Positions 37,285 to 45,140 of a stretch of 64,000 nt of DNA are shown piece after piece (position 1 is the first letter of the stretch; each line of letters opens with the position of its first letter). Location of the stretch: assembly GCA_029268225.1 (NCBI GenBank), contig JAJUGJ010000013.1, positions 16,503 to 80,502 on the forward strand, written 5' to 3'. A program made the position numbers and the translations under genes. The DNA comes from Burkholderiales bacterium (GTDB lineage: Bacteria; Pseudomonadota; Gammaproteobacteria; Burkholderiales; Burkholderiaceae_C). A model generated the notes under the pieces. The model was not told where the DNA came from, made no database searches, and saw nothing but the letters and a program-made list of their open reading frames with translations.

Positions 37285-37635
37285 TCACGCCATCACAGAT
37301 GTCAACGCCTCATCCGCCACGAAGTCCGTGTACCAGGCATCCACCAGTTCGCTGACGCGTGCCGCCTGAACGTCAGGTCGTGCGCGCAGCCAGGTGATCA
37401 CGGCCTCGCGGTCGGCTGCGGACACACTGCCACGCACCGCCTTGGTGATGAAACCGCCGTTGGCCCAGCCGCCAAACTCCAGTCCATGGGGCTCGATCAC
37501 CTCCTCCAGAAGGGCATCGACAAAAACCTCTTCGCGGGCATCGGCTTTCAGTTGTGTTTTGATGGCAAATCCAAATTCCTGAAATTCGCCGATATGAAGC
37601 TTCTTGCGTTGGCGTCGGCTGCGGTGTTTGGTCAT
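37285..37635 (-). CDS. yggL: YggL/DUF469-family 50S ribosome-binding protein
   Basis: A 116-residue small basic-to-acidic protein of the YggL (DUF469) family. The N-terminus MTKHRSRRQRKKLHIGEFQEFGFAI matches the family start, followed by ALLEEVIEPHGLEFGGW and the C-terminal DREAVITWLRARPDVQAARVSELVDAWY. E. coli YggL (108 residues) associates with the 50S subunit. It stands alone, converging on the tRNA-Met terminator and diverging from a 55-codon gene. Confidence 0.9.
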   Translation of the reverse strand: MTKHRSRRQRKKLHIGEFQEFGFAIKTQLKADAREEVFVDALLEEVIEPHGLEFGGWANGGFITKAVRGSVSAADREAVITWLRARPDVQAARVSELVDAWYTDFVADEALTSVMA

Positions 37636-37719
37636 GGGGATTCCAGTGAGGGGGATGTCGTAAACGACTGAGTATCCCCCACGCTCTGTCTGGCGTATGC
37701 GGACGGACCCTGCTGTGTA

Positions 37720-37747
37720 TTGCGCTTCATGAAAATATCGCTATATT
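37720..37747 (+). promoter_or_regulatory. Possible promoter for the 55-codon gene
   Basis: A good -10 hexamer TATATT (37742-37747) lies 16 bases after a poor -35-like TTGCGC (37720-37725), in a locally AT-rich patch. The -10 overlaps a small palindrome AATAT-CGCT-ATATT (37734-37747). Confidence 0.35.
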
Positions 37748-37778
37748 GATCTGAAAATCAAACCAAATGGGGTAGACC

Positions 37779-37946
37779 ATGGTGGAGCAGCGTTATCGAC
37801 ACGAGATGCGACGCATGATTGACCGGGCCTTGCGCTTGTTGGAGCGCGGTGACATGTCCTGGCGAACCGCCGCGCAATGGTTTGACACTTATCACGTGCC
37901 TTTTGCGGTGACCTGCCGGGTGTTGGCGCCTTACGCAAAAGAGTAA
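37779..37946 (+). CDS. Small hypothetical protein, 55 residues
   Basis: An intact frame ATG-TAA with no recognised domain. The product starts MVEQRYRHEMRRMIDRALR, continues LLERGDMSWRTAAQWFDTY and ends HVPFAVTCRVLAPYAKE. It looks like two amphipathic helices joined by a short turn, and is basic at the N-terminus. About 70 percent of third codon positions are G or C, in line with real genes here, and the frame fills the middle of an otherwise empty 486-base gap. An AT-rich promoter-like patch precedes it. The remaining 37636-37778 and 37947-38121 show no further gene. Function unknown; could be a small regulatory or toxin/antitoxin-like protein, without evidence for either. Confidence 0.6.
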   Translation: MVEQRYRHEMRRMIDRALRLLERGDMSWRTAAQWFDTYHVPFAVTCRVLAPYAKE

Positions 37947-38049
37947 AGCTTTCGGTCTCTCGTCATGTTCTGGCGGGCGGATGTGCATTTTTGCGACGTC
38001 CGATCTTCCCAAGGTGCGGTGTCTTGCACGACCTTTGACTATTTCCGCG

Positions 38050-38077
38050 TCAATCTGTTGCGCTCCTTGGCCGATCA
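38050..38077 (+). promoter_or_regulatory. Weak sigma-28-like promoter before the chemoreceptor
   Basis: A -10-like GCCGATCA (38070-38077) matches GCCGATAA at 7 of 8 positions. Twelve bases upstream stands TCAATCTG (38050-38057), only a partial match to the -35 TAAAGTTT/TCAAGTTT type. Sigma-28 control is usual for chemoreceptors, so the site is plausible but not firm. Confidence 0.4.
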
Positions 38078-38121
38078 GGTAAATTGAACCTGCTTAGTTG
38101 AACGCACAACGGGATGACAAC

Positions 38122-39909
38122 ATGAAGCTGGACGATATTCGCGTGGGCCCCAAGCTGTGGGGCACGGTCATGGGCTTGCTGATCGTGATGCTGGCAGCCG
38201 CCGCGTTCACGCAGAACCGAGCGAGTGTGGCCATGGTGTCAGCGCTGGAGAAGGTGCTGGAAAAAGAAGAGGCCATCACCCGTGCTGGGCAGTGGTTGGG
38301 CCTGACCCAGGTGGTGATCGAGCGCACCACGGCTGCCATCAACGTGCAAGACCCCGCCGCCAGCAAGATGCTCACCGAGCGTTCTGCGGCCAACTCGGCG
38401 GCGATCACCAAGGTGCAGGAAGAGGTGCAGAAGTACCTGAGCACCGACGAGGAAAAGCAGGCGTATGAACACGTCGGCAAGATGCGCACTGAGGCGCTGA
38501 CCTTGCTCAAGCGCGTGCCCGAGATGAAAGCCGCGGGCGACACCGAGGCCATGCTGCGCTTTACCGAGCAAGAGTTCACGCCGGCCGCCAACAAGTTACT
38601 CGCCTCTCTGGAAGCGTTCATCAAGCTGCAAAGTCAAGCTCGCGATGAAGCGGTTGCGCACATGCACGAATCGCGCAAGTTGGCCGCCATCTTCGGCCTG
38701 ATTGCTGCAGCCTTCTTGTTGGCGGTGGCGGTGGGCTTGACCCTGATCCTGATTCGCTCCATCGTGCACCCGCTGCAACAGGTGATCGCGGTGGCCAAGT
38801 CCATCAGCGAGGGCGATCTGACACAGAACCTGCACACGACCCGTCATGACGAGTTTGGTGACCTGCTGAAGGCGTTTGCGCAGATGAGTGAACGCTTGCG
38901 CGGCCTGGTCTCCGAGGTGCGTGCGGGGGTCGATTCGGTGTCGACCGCCTCCACCGAGATTGCCAACGGCAACCAGGATCTTTCGTCTCGCACCGAGCAG
39001 ACCGCCGCCAACCTGCAAGAAACTGCGGCCAGCATGGAGCAGTTGACCAGCAACGTGACCCAGTCGGCCGAAACCGCACGACAGGCCAACCAGCTGGCGC
39101 TCAATGCCACCCAGGCCGCCACGCGCGGTGGGGAGGTCATGGGCAATGTGGTCAACAGCATGCAGCACATCTCTGACAGCTCGCGTCGCATTGCTGACAT
39201 CATCGGCGTCATCGACGGCATCGCCTTCCAGACCAACATCCTCGCCTTGAACGCGGCGGTGGAGGCGGCCCGTGCGGGTGAGCAAGGACGTGGCTTTGCC
39301 GTGGTGGCCAGCGAAGTGCGCAGCCTGGCGCACCGCAGCGCCGAGGCGGCCAAGGAAATCAAGACCTTGATCCAGCGTTCGGTGGAAAGCGTCGAGTCGG
39401 GTTCTCAGCAGGTCACCGAGGCAGGTTCGGCCATGCAGGACATCGTGATGGGTGTGCAACGCGTGGGTGACTTGATCGCCGAGATCTCGGCTGCTGCCAG
39501 CGAGCAGCAGCAGGGCATCAGCCAGGTGAACCAGGCGGTGGGCAATCTGGACCAGATGACGCAGCATAACGCAGCCCTGGTGGAGGAATCTGCCGCAGCG
39601 GCCAGTGCCTTGAGCGAACAGGCGCGCAAGCTGGGTGAGGTGGTGTCCTTGTTCAAGGTCAACGGTGGTGTGGTGACGTCGGCCGTGGCGATGCCCAAGC
39701 CAGTCAAAGCGCCGATGCACACCGCGCCTGCACCACGCACGACCCCCAAAGTGAGCGCGCCCGCTGCCGCCCCCAAGGTTGAGCCTGTGGCACAGGCCCC
39801 GGCGCCGGCAAAGGCTGCGCCCAAAGCGCCAGTCTCCGCTCCGGCCCCTGCGCCAGCACGTTCCGCCAAGGCCGCGGTGGTCGACGATCAGGACTGGGAA
39901 ACCTTCTGA
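38122..39909 (+). CDS. Methyl-accepting chemotaxis protein with CheR-docking tail
   Basis: A 595-residue transmembrane chemoreceptor. TM1 is about 13-32, followed by a periplasmic four-helix-bundle ligand domain (about 33-190), TM2 about 193-213 ([24 protein letters not shown]), HAMP ([22 protein letters not shown]), and a long cytoplasmic coiled coil. The hairpin tip is [37 protein letters not shown]. The C-terminus is an Ala/Pro-rich linker ending in DWETF (591-595), close to the NWETF pentapeptide that docks CheR/CheB in Tar/Tsr. ATG 38122 (MKLDDIRVG) is chosen over a TTG eight codons upstream. Its stop shares a base with the next start (TGATG), coupling it to a carboxylate transporter. 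Confidence 0.94.
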   Translation: MKLDDIRVGPKLWGTVMGLLIVMLAAAAFTQNRASVAMVSALEKVLEKEEAITRAGQWLGLTQVVIERTTAAINVQDPAASKMLTERSAANSAAITKVQEEVQKYLSTDEEKQAYEHVGKMRTEALTLLKRVPEMKAAGDTEAMLRFTEQEFTPAANKLLASLEAFIKLQSQARDEAVAHMHESRKLAAIFGLIAAAFLLAVAVGLTLILIRSIVHPLQQVIAVAKSISEGDLTQNLHTTRHDEFGDLLKAFAQMSERLRGLVSEVRAGVDSVSTASTEIANGNQDLSSRTEQTAANLQETAASMEQLTSNVTQSAETARQANQLALNATQAATRGGEVMGNVVNSMQHISDSSRRIADIIGVIDGIAFQTNILALNAAVEAARAGEQGRGFAVVASEVRSLAHRSAEAAKEIKTLIQRSVESVESGSQQVTEAGSAMQDIVMGVQRVGDLIAEISAAASEQQQGISQVNQAVGNLDQMTQHNAALVEESAAAASALSEQARKLGEVVSLFKVNGGVVTSAVAMPKPVKAPMHTAPAPRTTPKVSAPAAAPKVEPVAQAPAPAKAAPKAPVSAPAPAPARSAKAAVVDDQDWETF

Positions 39910-41261
39910 TGCCAGTTGCCAGCGTGCGCTCAGCGGTCATCATGCTGGGGGCGCTGGCCATGTCGGCCTTGCTGTATGCGGGGCTGCCCTTTGAGGCCGA
40001 GGTTCGCAAGAGCCTCGGCCTCACTGTTTTCATCGGTGTGCTTTGGTTGACCGAAGCCCTGCCTCTGGCGGTGGTGGCCTTGTTGGTGCCTCTGGGGGCC
40101 TTGCTGTTGGGCTTCGAGGGCTTGACCACGCAGAAGGCGCTGGCCCCTTTTGCCGATCCCATCGTGTTTCTCTTTCTGGGAGGCTTTGCACTGGCGGCAG
40201 CTTTGCGGGTGCAGCAACTCGATCGCAAGATGGCTGTCGCCTTGTTGGCCTTGTCGCGCGGGCACCTCGGCGCTGCGGTGGGCTTGCTGTTCGCGGCCAC
40301 GGCACTTCTGTCCATGGGCATCAGCAACACAGCCACAGCGGCCATGATGCTGCCGCTCACCCTGGGTGTGTTGCAGACGGTGGACCCTGAGCGGGACCGC
40401 CGGACCCATACCTTTGTCTTGCTCGGGGTGGCCTATGCAGCCAGCCTGGGTGGTTTGGGCACCTTGGTGGGTTCTCCACCCAATGCGCTCGCCGCGCGGG
40501 CCGCGGGGGTGGATTTTGCAGGGTGGTTGCGCATTGGGTTGCCGTTGATGGCGGTGTTGATGCCCCTGATGGTGCTGACCTTGTGGTTGGTGTTGCGCCC
40601 TCGACTGAACCAGCGCATCCCCATCGAGGCGGAAGTGGTGCCCTGGACCCGTGATCGCGTGCTCACGGTGCTGGTCTTCGGTGCCACGGCCTTGGGGTGG
40701 ACGCTTGGCGGGCCTCGCCTGCAGGCTTGGGGCATTCAGAGTCCTGACACTTTTTTTGCGCTGGCTGCCTTGGTGGCCGTGGTCTGGCTGAGGCTGACCT
40801 CGTGGGCGCAGTTGTCCGAGCAAACCGACTGGGGGGTGTTGATCCTGTTCGGTGGCGGTTTGGCCCTGGGGGATCTGCTGGGCGCGTCTGGCGCTTCGCA
40901 GGTCTTGGGGACACAGGTGGCACAGGGATTGGAGGGCAGCAATCCGGTGTGGATGCTGTTGGCCGTGTGCGCCTTCATGGTGCTCTTGAGCGAGTTCGCC
41001 AGCAACACCGCGGCAGCGGCCTTGTTGATTCCCGTGTTTGCGGCCATCGCATCGCGCATGGGTCTGCCACAGGATGTGCTGGTGATCACCGTTGCGTTGG
41101 CGGCATCTTGTGGCTTTGCCTTGCCGGTGGCCACGCCACCCAATGCGCTGGTGTTTGGCACCGGGCGCATCCCGCAGCGGCACATGCTGCTGGCGGGGGG
41201 CGCACTGGATGTGGTGTGCGTGGCGGTCGTCTCCTTGTGGGCCTGGAGCGCGTTACCATGA
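39909..41261 (+). CDS. SLC13/DASS-family anion (di-/tricarboxylate) transporter
   Basis: A 450-residue inner-membrane transporter with about 11-12 hydrophobic helices. The two inverted-repeat substrate/sodium motifs are present: MGISNTATAAMMLPLTLGVL in the first half and SEFASNTAAAALLIPVFAAIA in the second, both with the SNT signature of DASS proteins. GLGTLVGSPPNALA and ALPVATPPNALVFGTGRIP are the paired second motifs. Characterised members move succinate, malate, citrate or sulfate with Na+. The gene overlaps the chemoreceptor by one base and the diguanylate cyclase by four, suggesting that the three act on the same stimulus. Confidence 0.92.
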   Translation: MPVASVRSAVIMLGALAMSALLYAGLPFEAEVRKSLGLTVFIGVLWLTEALPLAVVALLVPLGALLLGFEGLTTQKALAPFADPIVFLFLGGFALAAALRVQQLDRKMAVALLALSRGHLGAAVGLLFAATALLSMGISNTATAAMMLPLTLGVLQTVDPERDRRTHTFVLLGVAYAASLGGLGTLVGSPPNALAARAAGVDFAGWLRIGLPLMAVLMPLMVLTLWLVLRPRLNQRIPIEAEVVPWTRDRVLTVLVFGATALGWTLGGPRLQAWGIQSPDTFFALAALVAVVWLRLTSWAQLSEQTDWGVLILFGGGLALGDLLGASGASQVLGTQVAQGLEGSNPVWMLLAVCAFMVLLSEFASNTAAAALLIPVFAAIASRMGLPQDVLVITVALAASCGFALPVATPPNALVFGTGRIPQRHMLLAGGALDVVCVAVVSLWAWSALP

Positions 41262-42850
41262 CCGGTATGCATGCGCCGACGCTGTTGCTGGTGGTGGTCG
41301 TTCTCAGTTTTGCCTGGGCGGTGGCGCTGGCCTGGGTGGCCGTGCCTCGCAAAAAGGATCTGCTGTGGTGCGCCCTGGCGATGGCCTTGCATGGGGTGGC
41401 CTACGTCTGTTTTGCGCAGACAGGCAAAGCCCCCCCTTTCGTGCCGGTCGTGCTGGGCAATGCCGCCTTGGTAGGGTGCATGGTGCTGTTGGTGGAGGTG
41501 TTTCTTGACCTTCGCGCCGTACAGGCTCGGCGCATCTGGTGGTGGGGACCCGTCCTGGCACTGCCGCTGGTTTTTGCTTTCTTTCCGTCGCCGGATCACC
41601 TGGCCTTGCGTGTGGCGCTGGGCAGCGTGGTGTACGGGGGCCTGTGTGTGTGCATGGTGTGGCAGCTATGGCTTCCCCACCCGGCGCTGCCGGGGCGTGG
41701 TCGTTTCATCGCACTGAGCGGCGTCGGCCTGGTGTTGCTGATCTTTGTGCTGCGCTTGCATGGCGCACTCACCGCCGATCATCCCGCGTTGTCGTTCCGT
41801 GATGCCAGCGCGGTGCAGTCGCTTTCCGTGGTGGCTGCCTTGGTCGGCATGTCGCTGCTGGTTCTGGGCGTGGTGTTGATGAGTGAGGAGCGGCTGGCCA
41901 AGGCCTTGGCGCGCAGCAGCACCAACTACCGCCTGCTGGTTGAAAACGCGTCCGAGGGCATTGTGGTGGCGCAAAGCGGGCGGGTGCAGTTTGTCAATCC
42001 GATGCTGTTGTCTTTGCTGGGGTACACCGCCGAGGATGTGCTGGGCCAGAACCTGCTGCAGTTCGTGTACGAAGACGACCGTGCCAAGGTGCTGGAGTCC
42101 TACAACCTGCGGGTGCAGGGCATGGCCCAAGGCTTGAAGTACCCGCTGCGCGTGCTCACCCATGACCGTGGCCTGCGCTGGTTTGAGATCAGTGGCACGC
42201 AGTTCGAGTGGGGGGGGCGTCCGGCCACCCTCAATTTTCTCACCGACATTCAGGACCGCGTCGAGATGGAGAGCCAGATTCGCTCTCTCGCCTACCACGA
42301 CAGCCTGACGCAGTTGCCCAACCGCGTGCTGATGCGCGATCGACTCAAGCAGGCATTGGCCAGTCACAAGCGTTTGCCCCGGTATGGGGCATTGATGTTC
42401 CTGGATCTGGATCACTTCAAGCCTGTGAACGATGCGCACGGCCATGTGGCTGGCGATCTGGTGTTGATCGAGGTGGCGCAGCGTCTGATACGTTGCGTGC
42501 GCGAAACCGACACGGTGGCGCGCTTTGGTGGCGACGAGTTCGTGGTGATGCTGGCCGATCTGCACGAAGACCGGCCTACCTCTCTGGCTCAGGCTCGCAA
42601 TGTGGCCGACAAGGTGCTGCGCAGTCTGTCCGAGCCCTATCACCTGAATCTGCCGCAAGAAGATGGCAGTGTGCGGCACGTGATGCATGAATGCGGCGCG
42701 AGCATTGGCTTGCTGCTCTTCCACAGCGAGGCGGGCAGCGAAGACCGCTTGTTGCAGCGCGCGGATTCCGCGATGTACCGCGCCAAGGAGGCAGGCCGTC
42801 AGACCATTGTGCTGGCTGAGCCTCAACCCGGTGACATGGCCTGCGCATAA
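41258..42850 (+). CDS. Membrane-bound PAS-GGDEF diguanylate cyclase
   Basis: Makes cyclic di-GMP from two GTP. The 530-residue protein has about seven N-terminal membrane helices (1-210), a PAS domain (about 225-340: YRLLVENASEGIVVAQSGRVQFVNPMLLSLLGY), then GGDEF (about 350-520): HDSLTQLPNRVLMRDRL, ALMFLDLDHFKPVNDAHGH, and the active site ARFGGDEFVVML (GGDEF at 424-428). RETD at 415-418 fits the RxxD product-inhibition site exactly five residues before it. No EAL domain. ATG 41258 overlaps the transporter stop as ATGA, which fixes the start even though the frame is open far upstream. Confidence 0.93.
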   Translation: MTGMHAPTLLLVVVVLSFAWAVALAWVAVPRKKDLLWCALAMALHGVAYVCFAQTGKAPPFVPVVLGNAALVGCMVLLVEVFLDLRAVQARRIWWWGPVLALPLVFAFFPSPDHLALRVALGSVVYGGLCVCMVWQLWLPHPALPGRGRFIALSGVGLVLLIFVLRLHGALTADHPALSFRDASAVQSLSVVAALVGMSLLVLGVVLMSEERLAKALARSSTNYRLLVENASEGIVVAQSGRVQFVNPMLLSLLGYTAEDVLGQNLLQFVYEDDRAKVLESYNLRVQGMAQGLKYPLRVLTHDRGLRWFEISGTQFEWGGRPATLNFLTDIQDRVEMESQIRSLAYHDSLTQLPNRVLMRDRLKQALASHKRLPRYGALMFLDLDHFKPVNDAHGHVAGDLVLIEVAQRLIRCVRETDTVARFGGDEFVVMLADLHEDRPTSLAQARNVADKVLRSLSEPYHLNLPQEDGSVRHVMHECGASIGLLLFHSEAGSEDRLLQRADSAMYRAKEAGRQTIVLAEPQPGDMACA

Positions 42851-42865
42851 TGGGCATTCCGTTCC

Positions 42866-43519
42866 ATGGAGGATTGCACCTTGCCAGTTGCCACCCGACG
42901 CGATGATGACGATGAGGCCGACACCGACGTCGTGCCGTTTCAGGGCCTGCTGCGCTACGAGCGTCAGGTGCCGGTGCGGCAGGTGTCGTACTACATCTGC
43001 GGTGAGCTCAAAGAGCCGCAGTACTACACCGAGTTGTTCTACACGCTGCGCACCGCCAGTGAAACGGATCTGATTTACCTGCACCTGAACTCCCCCGGTG
43101 GGGACTTCAACACGGGGCTGCAGATCATCAACAACATCGCGGCATCCAGCGCCCGGGTGGTCACCATCCTGGAGGCCCGTGCGTACTCGATGGCGGCCCT
43201 CATTTTCCTCAGCGGGGATGAGCTGTTCGTGCACGACAACTGTCAGCTCATGTTCCACACCTATTCCGGCATCTTCGCGGGCAAGGGCAATGAGCAACAG
43301 GCCGAAATTGCCGCAGTGGGGCGCTGGTTCGAGAAAGTGATGCGGCGCATCTGTACGCCATTCCTCTCGGATGACGAGGTGGACCGCATCCTCAAGGGGG
43401 CGGACTACTGGATCGACTCGGACGAGATCAGCCGACGCCTGTCGCGTAAAACTGCGGCCTCCAAGACGCGCAAACCGGTGGCACGCAAAACCAAGGTCAC
43501 GGTCAGCGCCAAGGGCTGA
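42866..43519 (+). CDS. ClpP-like serine protease with basic C-terminal tail
   Basis: A 217-residue ClpP-fold protein, not the housekeeping ClpP. The core runs YYICGELKEPQYYTELFYTL, LIYLHLNSPGGDFNTGLQIINNI, ARAYSMAALIFLSGDELFVHDNCQLMFHTYSG. A catalytic set can be placed: Ser108 in AYSMA, His131 in MFHTY, and probably Asp180 in GADYWID. It resembles short phage-type and stand-alone ClpP homologues; the N-terminal axial loop is replaced by an Asp-rich stretch, and the last 28 residues are rich in Lys/Arg. The start is uncertain: GGAGG at 42868-42872 lies inside the ATG-started frame and ideally serves a TTG at 42881 (five codons in). It follows the cyclase by 15 bases and converges with a FliL-like gene. 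Confidence 0.85.
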   Translation: MEDCTLPVATRRDDDDEADTDVVPFQGLLRYERQVPVRQVSYYICGELKEPQYYTELFYTLRTASETDLIYLHLNSPGGDFNTGLQIINNIAASSARVVTILEARAYSMAALIFLSGDELFVHDNCQLMFHTYSGIFAGKGNEQQAEIAAVGRWFEKVMRRICTPFLSDDEVDRILKGADYWIDSDEISRRLSRKTAASKTRKPVARKTKVTVSAKG

Positions 43520-43520
43520 A

Positions 43521-43973
43521 TCACATCAGCAAGAGCCAGTCTTCGAACAGCACGCCCTGGATGCGTTGGGGCAGGCCTTGCTGTGTCAGGTAGTCGTTGA
43601 GCGTGTACTGGATGTAGCCCCCCATCTCGGTCATGCTGTCCGGGCGGGAGAGATCTTCGTAACTGAGCTCGGTCGTCATGGTCTCGACCATGGTGCGAAA
43701 CGCCGGGGCATAGGGCCCCAGTGCCTTCTGATCTTTCGGGTCCTGCAACTGCAGTCCAAATTTGAAGGCGAGCACGCTGCCGTCCGACATCTTGGTTTCG
43801 ATCTTGTCGATGCTCAGATAGATGGGCACCGGGCGGGACTGTTCAGAGGGCGCCTGAACGAACTTCTGCCATGACCAGGCCGCCAGGGCCAGCAAGGCAA
43901 TCAAGGCAGCGCCTGCGAGGATCAAGGTCCACACGCTGCGGTTGCTGTCGGACTGGGCGGTCGCCGCACTCAT
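43521..43973 (-). CDS. FliL-like flagellar basal-body-associated protein, outside the fli cluster
   Basis: A 150-residue single-pass protein. The N-terminal helix is about 14-36 (VWTLILAGAALIALLALAAWSW), followed by a periplasmic stomatin-like FliL domain: PIYLSIDKIETKMSDGSVLAFKFGLQLQD, LGPYAPAFRTMVETMTTELSYEDL, ending IQGVLFEDWLLLM, equivalent to the VLFTDF end of FliL. FliL stabilises stators and increases motor torque. Here it is far from fliM/fliN and may be a paralogue. Its stop lies one base from that of the ClpP-like gene. Similarity is by pattern and moderate. Confidence 0.72.
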   Translation of the reverse strand: MSAATAQSDSNRSVWTLILAGAALIALLALAAWSWQKFVQAPSEQSRPVPIYLSIDKIETKMSDGSVLAFKFGLQLQDPKDQKALGPYAPAFRTMVETMTTELSYEDLSRPDSMTEMGGYIQYTLNDYLTQQGLPQRIQGVLFEDWLLLM

Positions 43974-44080
43974 CCAGAAATCTCCTGTTCACTCCAGCCG
44001 ATACCTTACACCCGGCCGCCTGTGAGCGACGGATGGTGTGGGCTGGTCTCGGGACTATGTCACGCGGGTTGGCGCGGTCG

Positions 44081-45112
44081 TCAAGACAGCCAGGCAGGCT
44101 GGTCCGTGGGGGCCTGCAGCAGTTCGATTTGCTGGTTCAGCAGGTCGGTTTGCTGCTGCCAGTAATTGCCGCTGCCAAACCAGGGGAAGGCCGCGGGGAA
44201 GGCCGGGTCCGCCCAGCGCCGCGCCAGCCAGGCGCTGTGGTGAAGGATGCGCAGGGTGCGCAGCGGCTCGATCAGGCGCAGCTCGCGCCAGTCGAACTCG
44301 GCCACGGTCTCGTAACCATCCAGCAGGGCGTCCAGCTGACCGCGGCGGTCGGCTTCGTTGCCGCTCAGCAGCATCCAGAAATCCTGCACAGCCGGAGCCA
44401 TACACGCGTCGTCCAGGTCGACAAAGTGGGGGCCGTCGGGGGTCCACAGCACATTGCCGGGGTGGCAGTCACCGTGTACGCGGCGGTAGCGCAGGTCGGG
44501 GATGCGTTCGAAGGCCGCTTGAGCGAGGTCGAGGGCCTGGTCGGCAGCACTCAGCCAGCGGGGGGCCTGGTCGGGCGGCAGGATGCCGTGGCTCGCCAGC
44601 CAGTCGCGAGCACCACGGCCGGTCTGGTCGACATCCAGTCGCAGGCGGTGTGTGAAGGGTTGCTCGGCGCCCACCGTGTGCAGGCGGGCCAAGAATCGTC
44701 CCAGCCAACGCAGCACCTCAGGGTCTTCCAGCTCTGGCGCCCGCCCGCCGCGGCGGGGGGAGACGGCCACGCGGTGCCCGCGAAAGGCGCCCAGGGTGGG
44801 CGGGCTGCCCAGCAGCGTCGCCCCTGGTGTGCCGTTGGCCGCCAGCGTGAGCGGCGGCACGGCGGGCACTTCGGCGTCGGCCAAGGCCTGGGTGAAGGTG
44901 TGTTCTTCCAGGATCTGGGCGTCGCTCCAGCGTCCGGGACGGTAGAACTTGGCGACCACGAACCCGCCATCGTCCAGGCCAACCTGGAAGACGCGGTTTT
45001 CGTAGGAGTTCAGCTGCAGCAGTCGCCCGTCCACGCCTTGGCCAAAGGCCTCCAGGGTGTCGAGGACGAGATCGGGCGTGAGGTCGGCGTAAGGGGTGTC
45101 AGCGGCGTGCAT
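44081..45112 (-). CDS. srkA: Stress response Ser/Thr kinase A (SrkA/YihE)
   Basis: A 343-residue cytoplasmic kinase of the APH/choline-kinase fold. The N-terminus YADLTPDLVLDTLEAFGQGVDGRLLQLNSYENRVFQVGLDDGGFVVAKFYRPGRWSDAQILEEH holds the ATP lysine. The catalytic loop is RRVHGDCHPGNVLWTPDGPHFVDLDDACMAPAVQDFWMLLSG. E. coli SrkA protects against death after envelope and DNA damage, linked to Cpx and MazEF. Here it stands 28 bases upstream of nothing co-directional except the FliL-like gene; its start lies 28 bases after the HDOD gene stop. Confidence 0.93.
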   Translation of the reverse strand: MHAADTPYADLTPDLVLDTLEAFGQGVDGRLLQLNSYENRVFQVGLDDGGFVVAKFYRPGRWSDAQILEEHTFTQALADAEVPAVPPLTLAANGTPGATLLGSPPTLGAFRGHRVAVSPRRGGRAPELEDPEVLRWLGRFLARLHTVGAEQPFTHRLRLDVDQTGRGARDWLASHGILPPDQAPRWLSAADQALDLAQAAFERIPDLRYRRVHGDCHPGNVLWTPDGPHFVDLDDACMAPAVQDFWMLLSGNEADRRGQLDALLDGYETVAEFDWRELRLIEPLRTLRILHHSAWLARRWADPAFPAAFPWFGSGNYWQQQTDLLNQQIELLQAPTDQPAWLS

Positions 45113-45140
45113 GCCGCATCTTAGGCGACGACGCTGTGGC

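Noticed and set aside
44003..44010. GCCGATA-like sigma-28 -10 on the plus strand
   Set aside because: No matching -35 at the right distance and no plus-strand gene follows.
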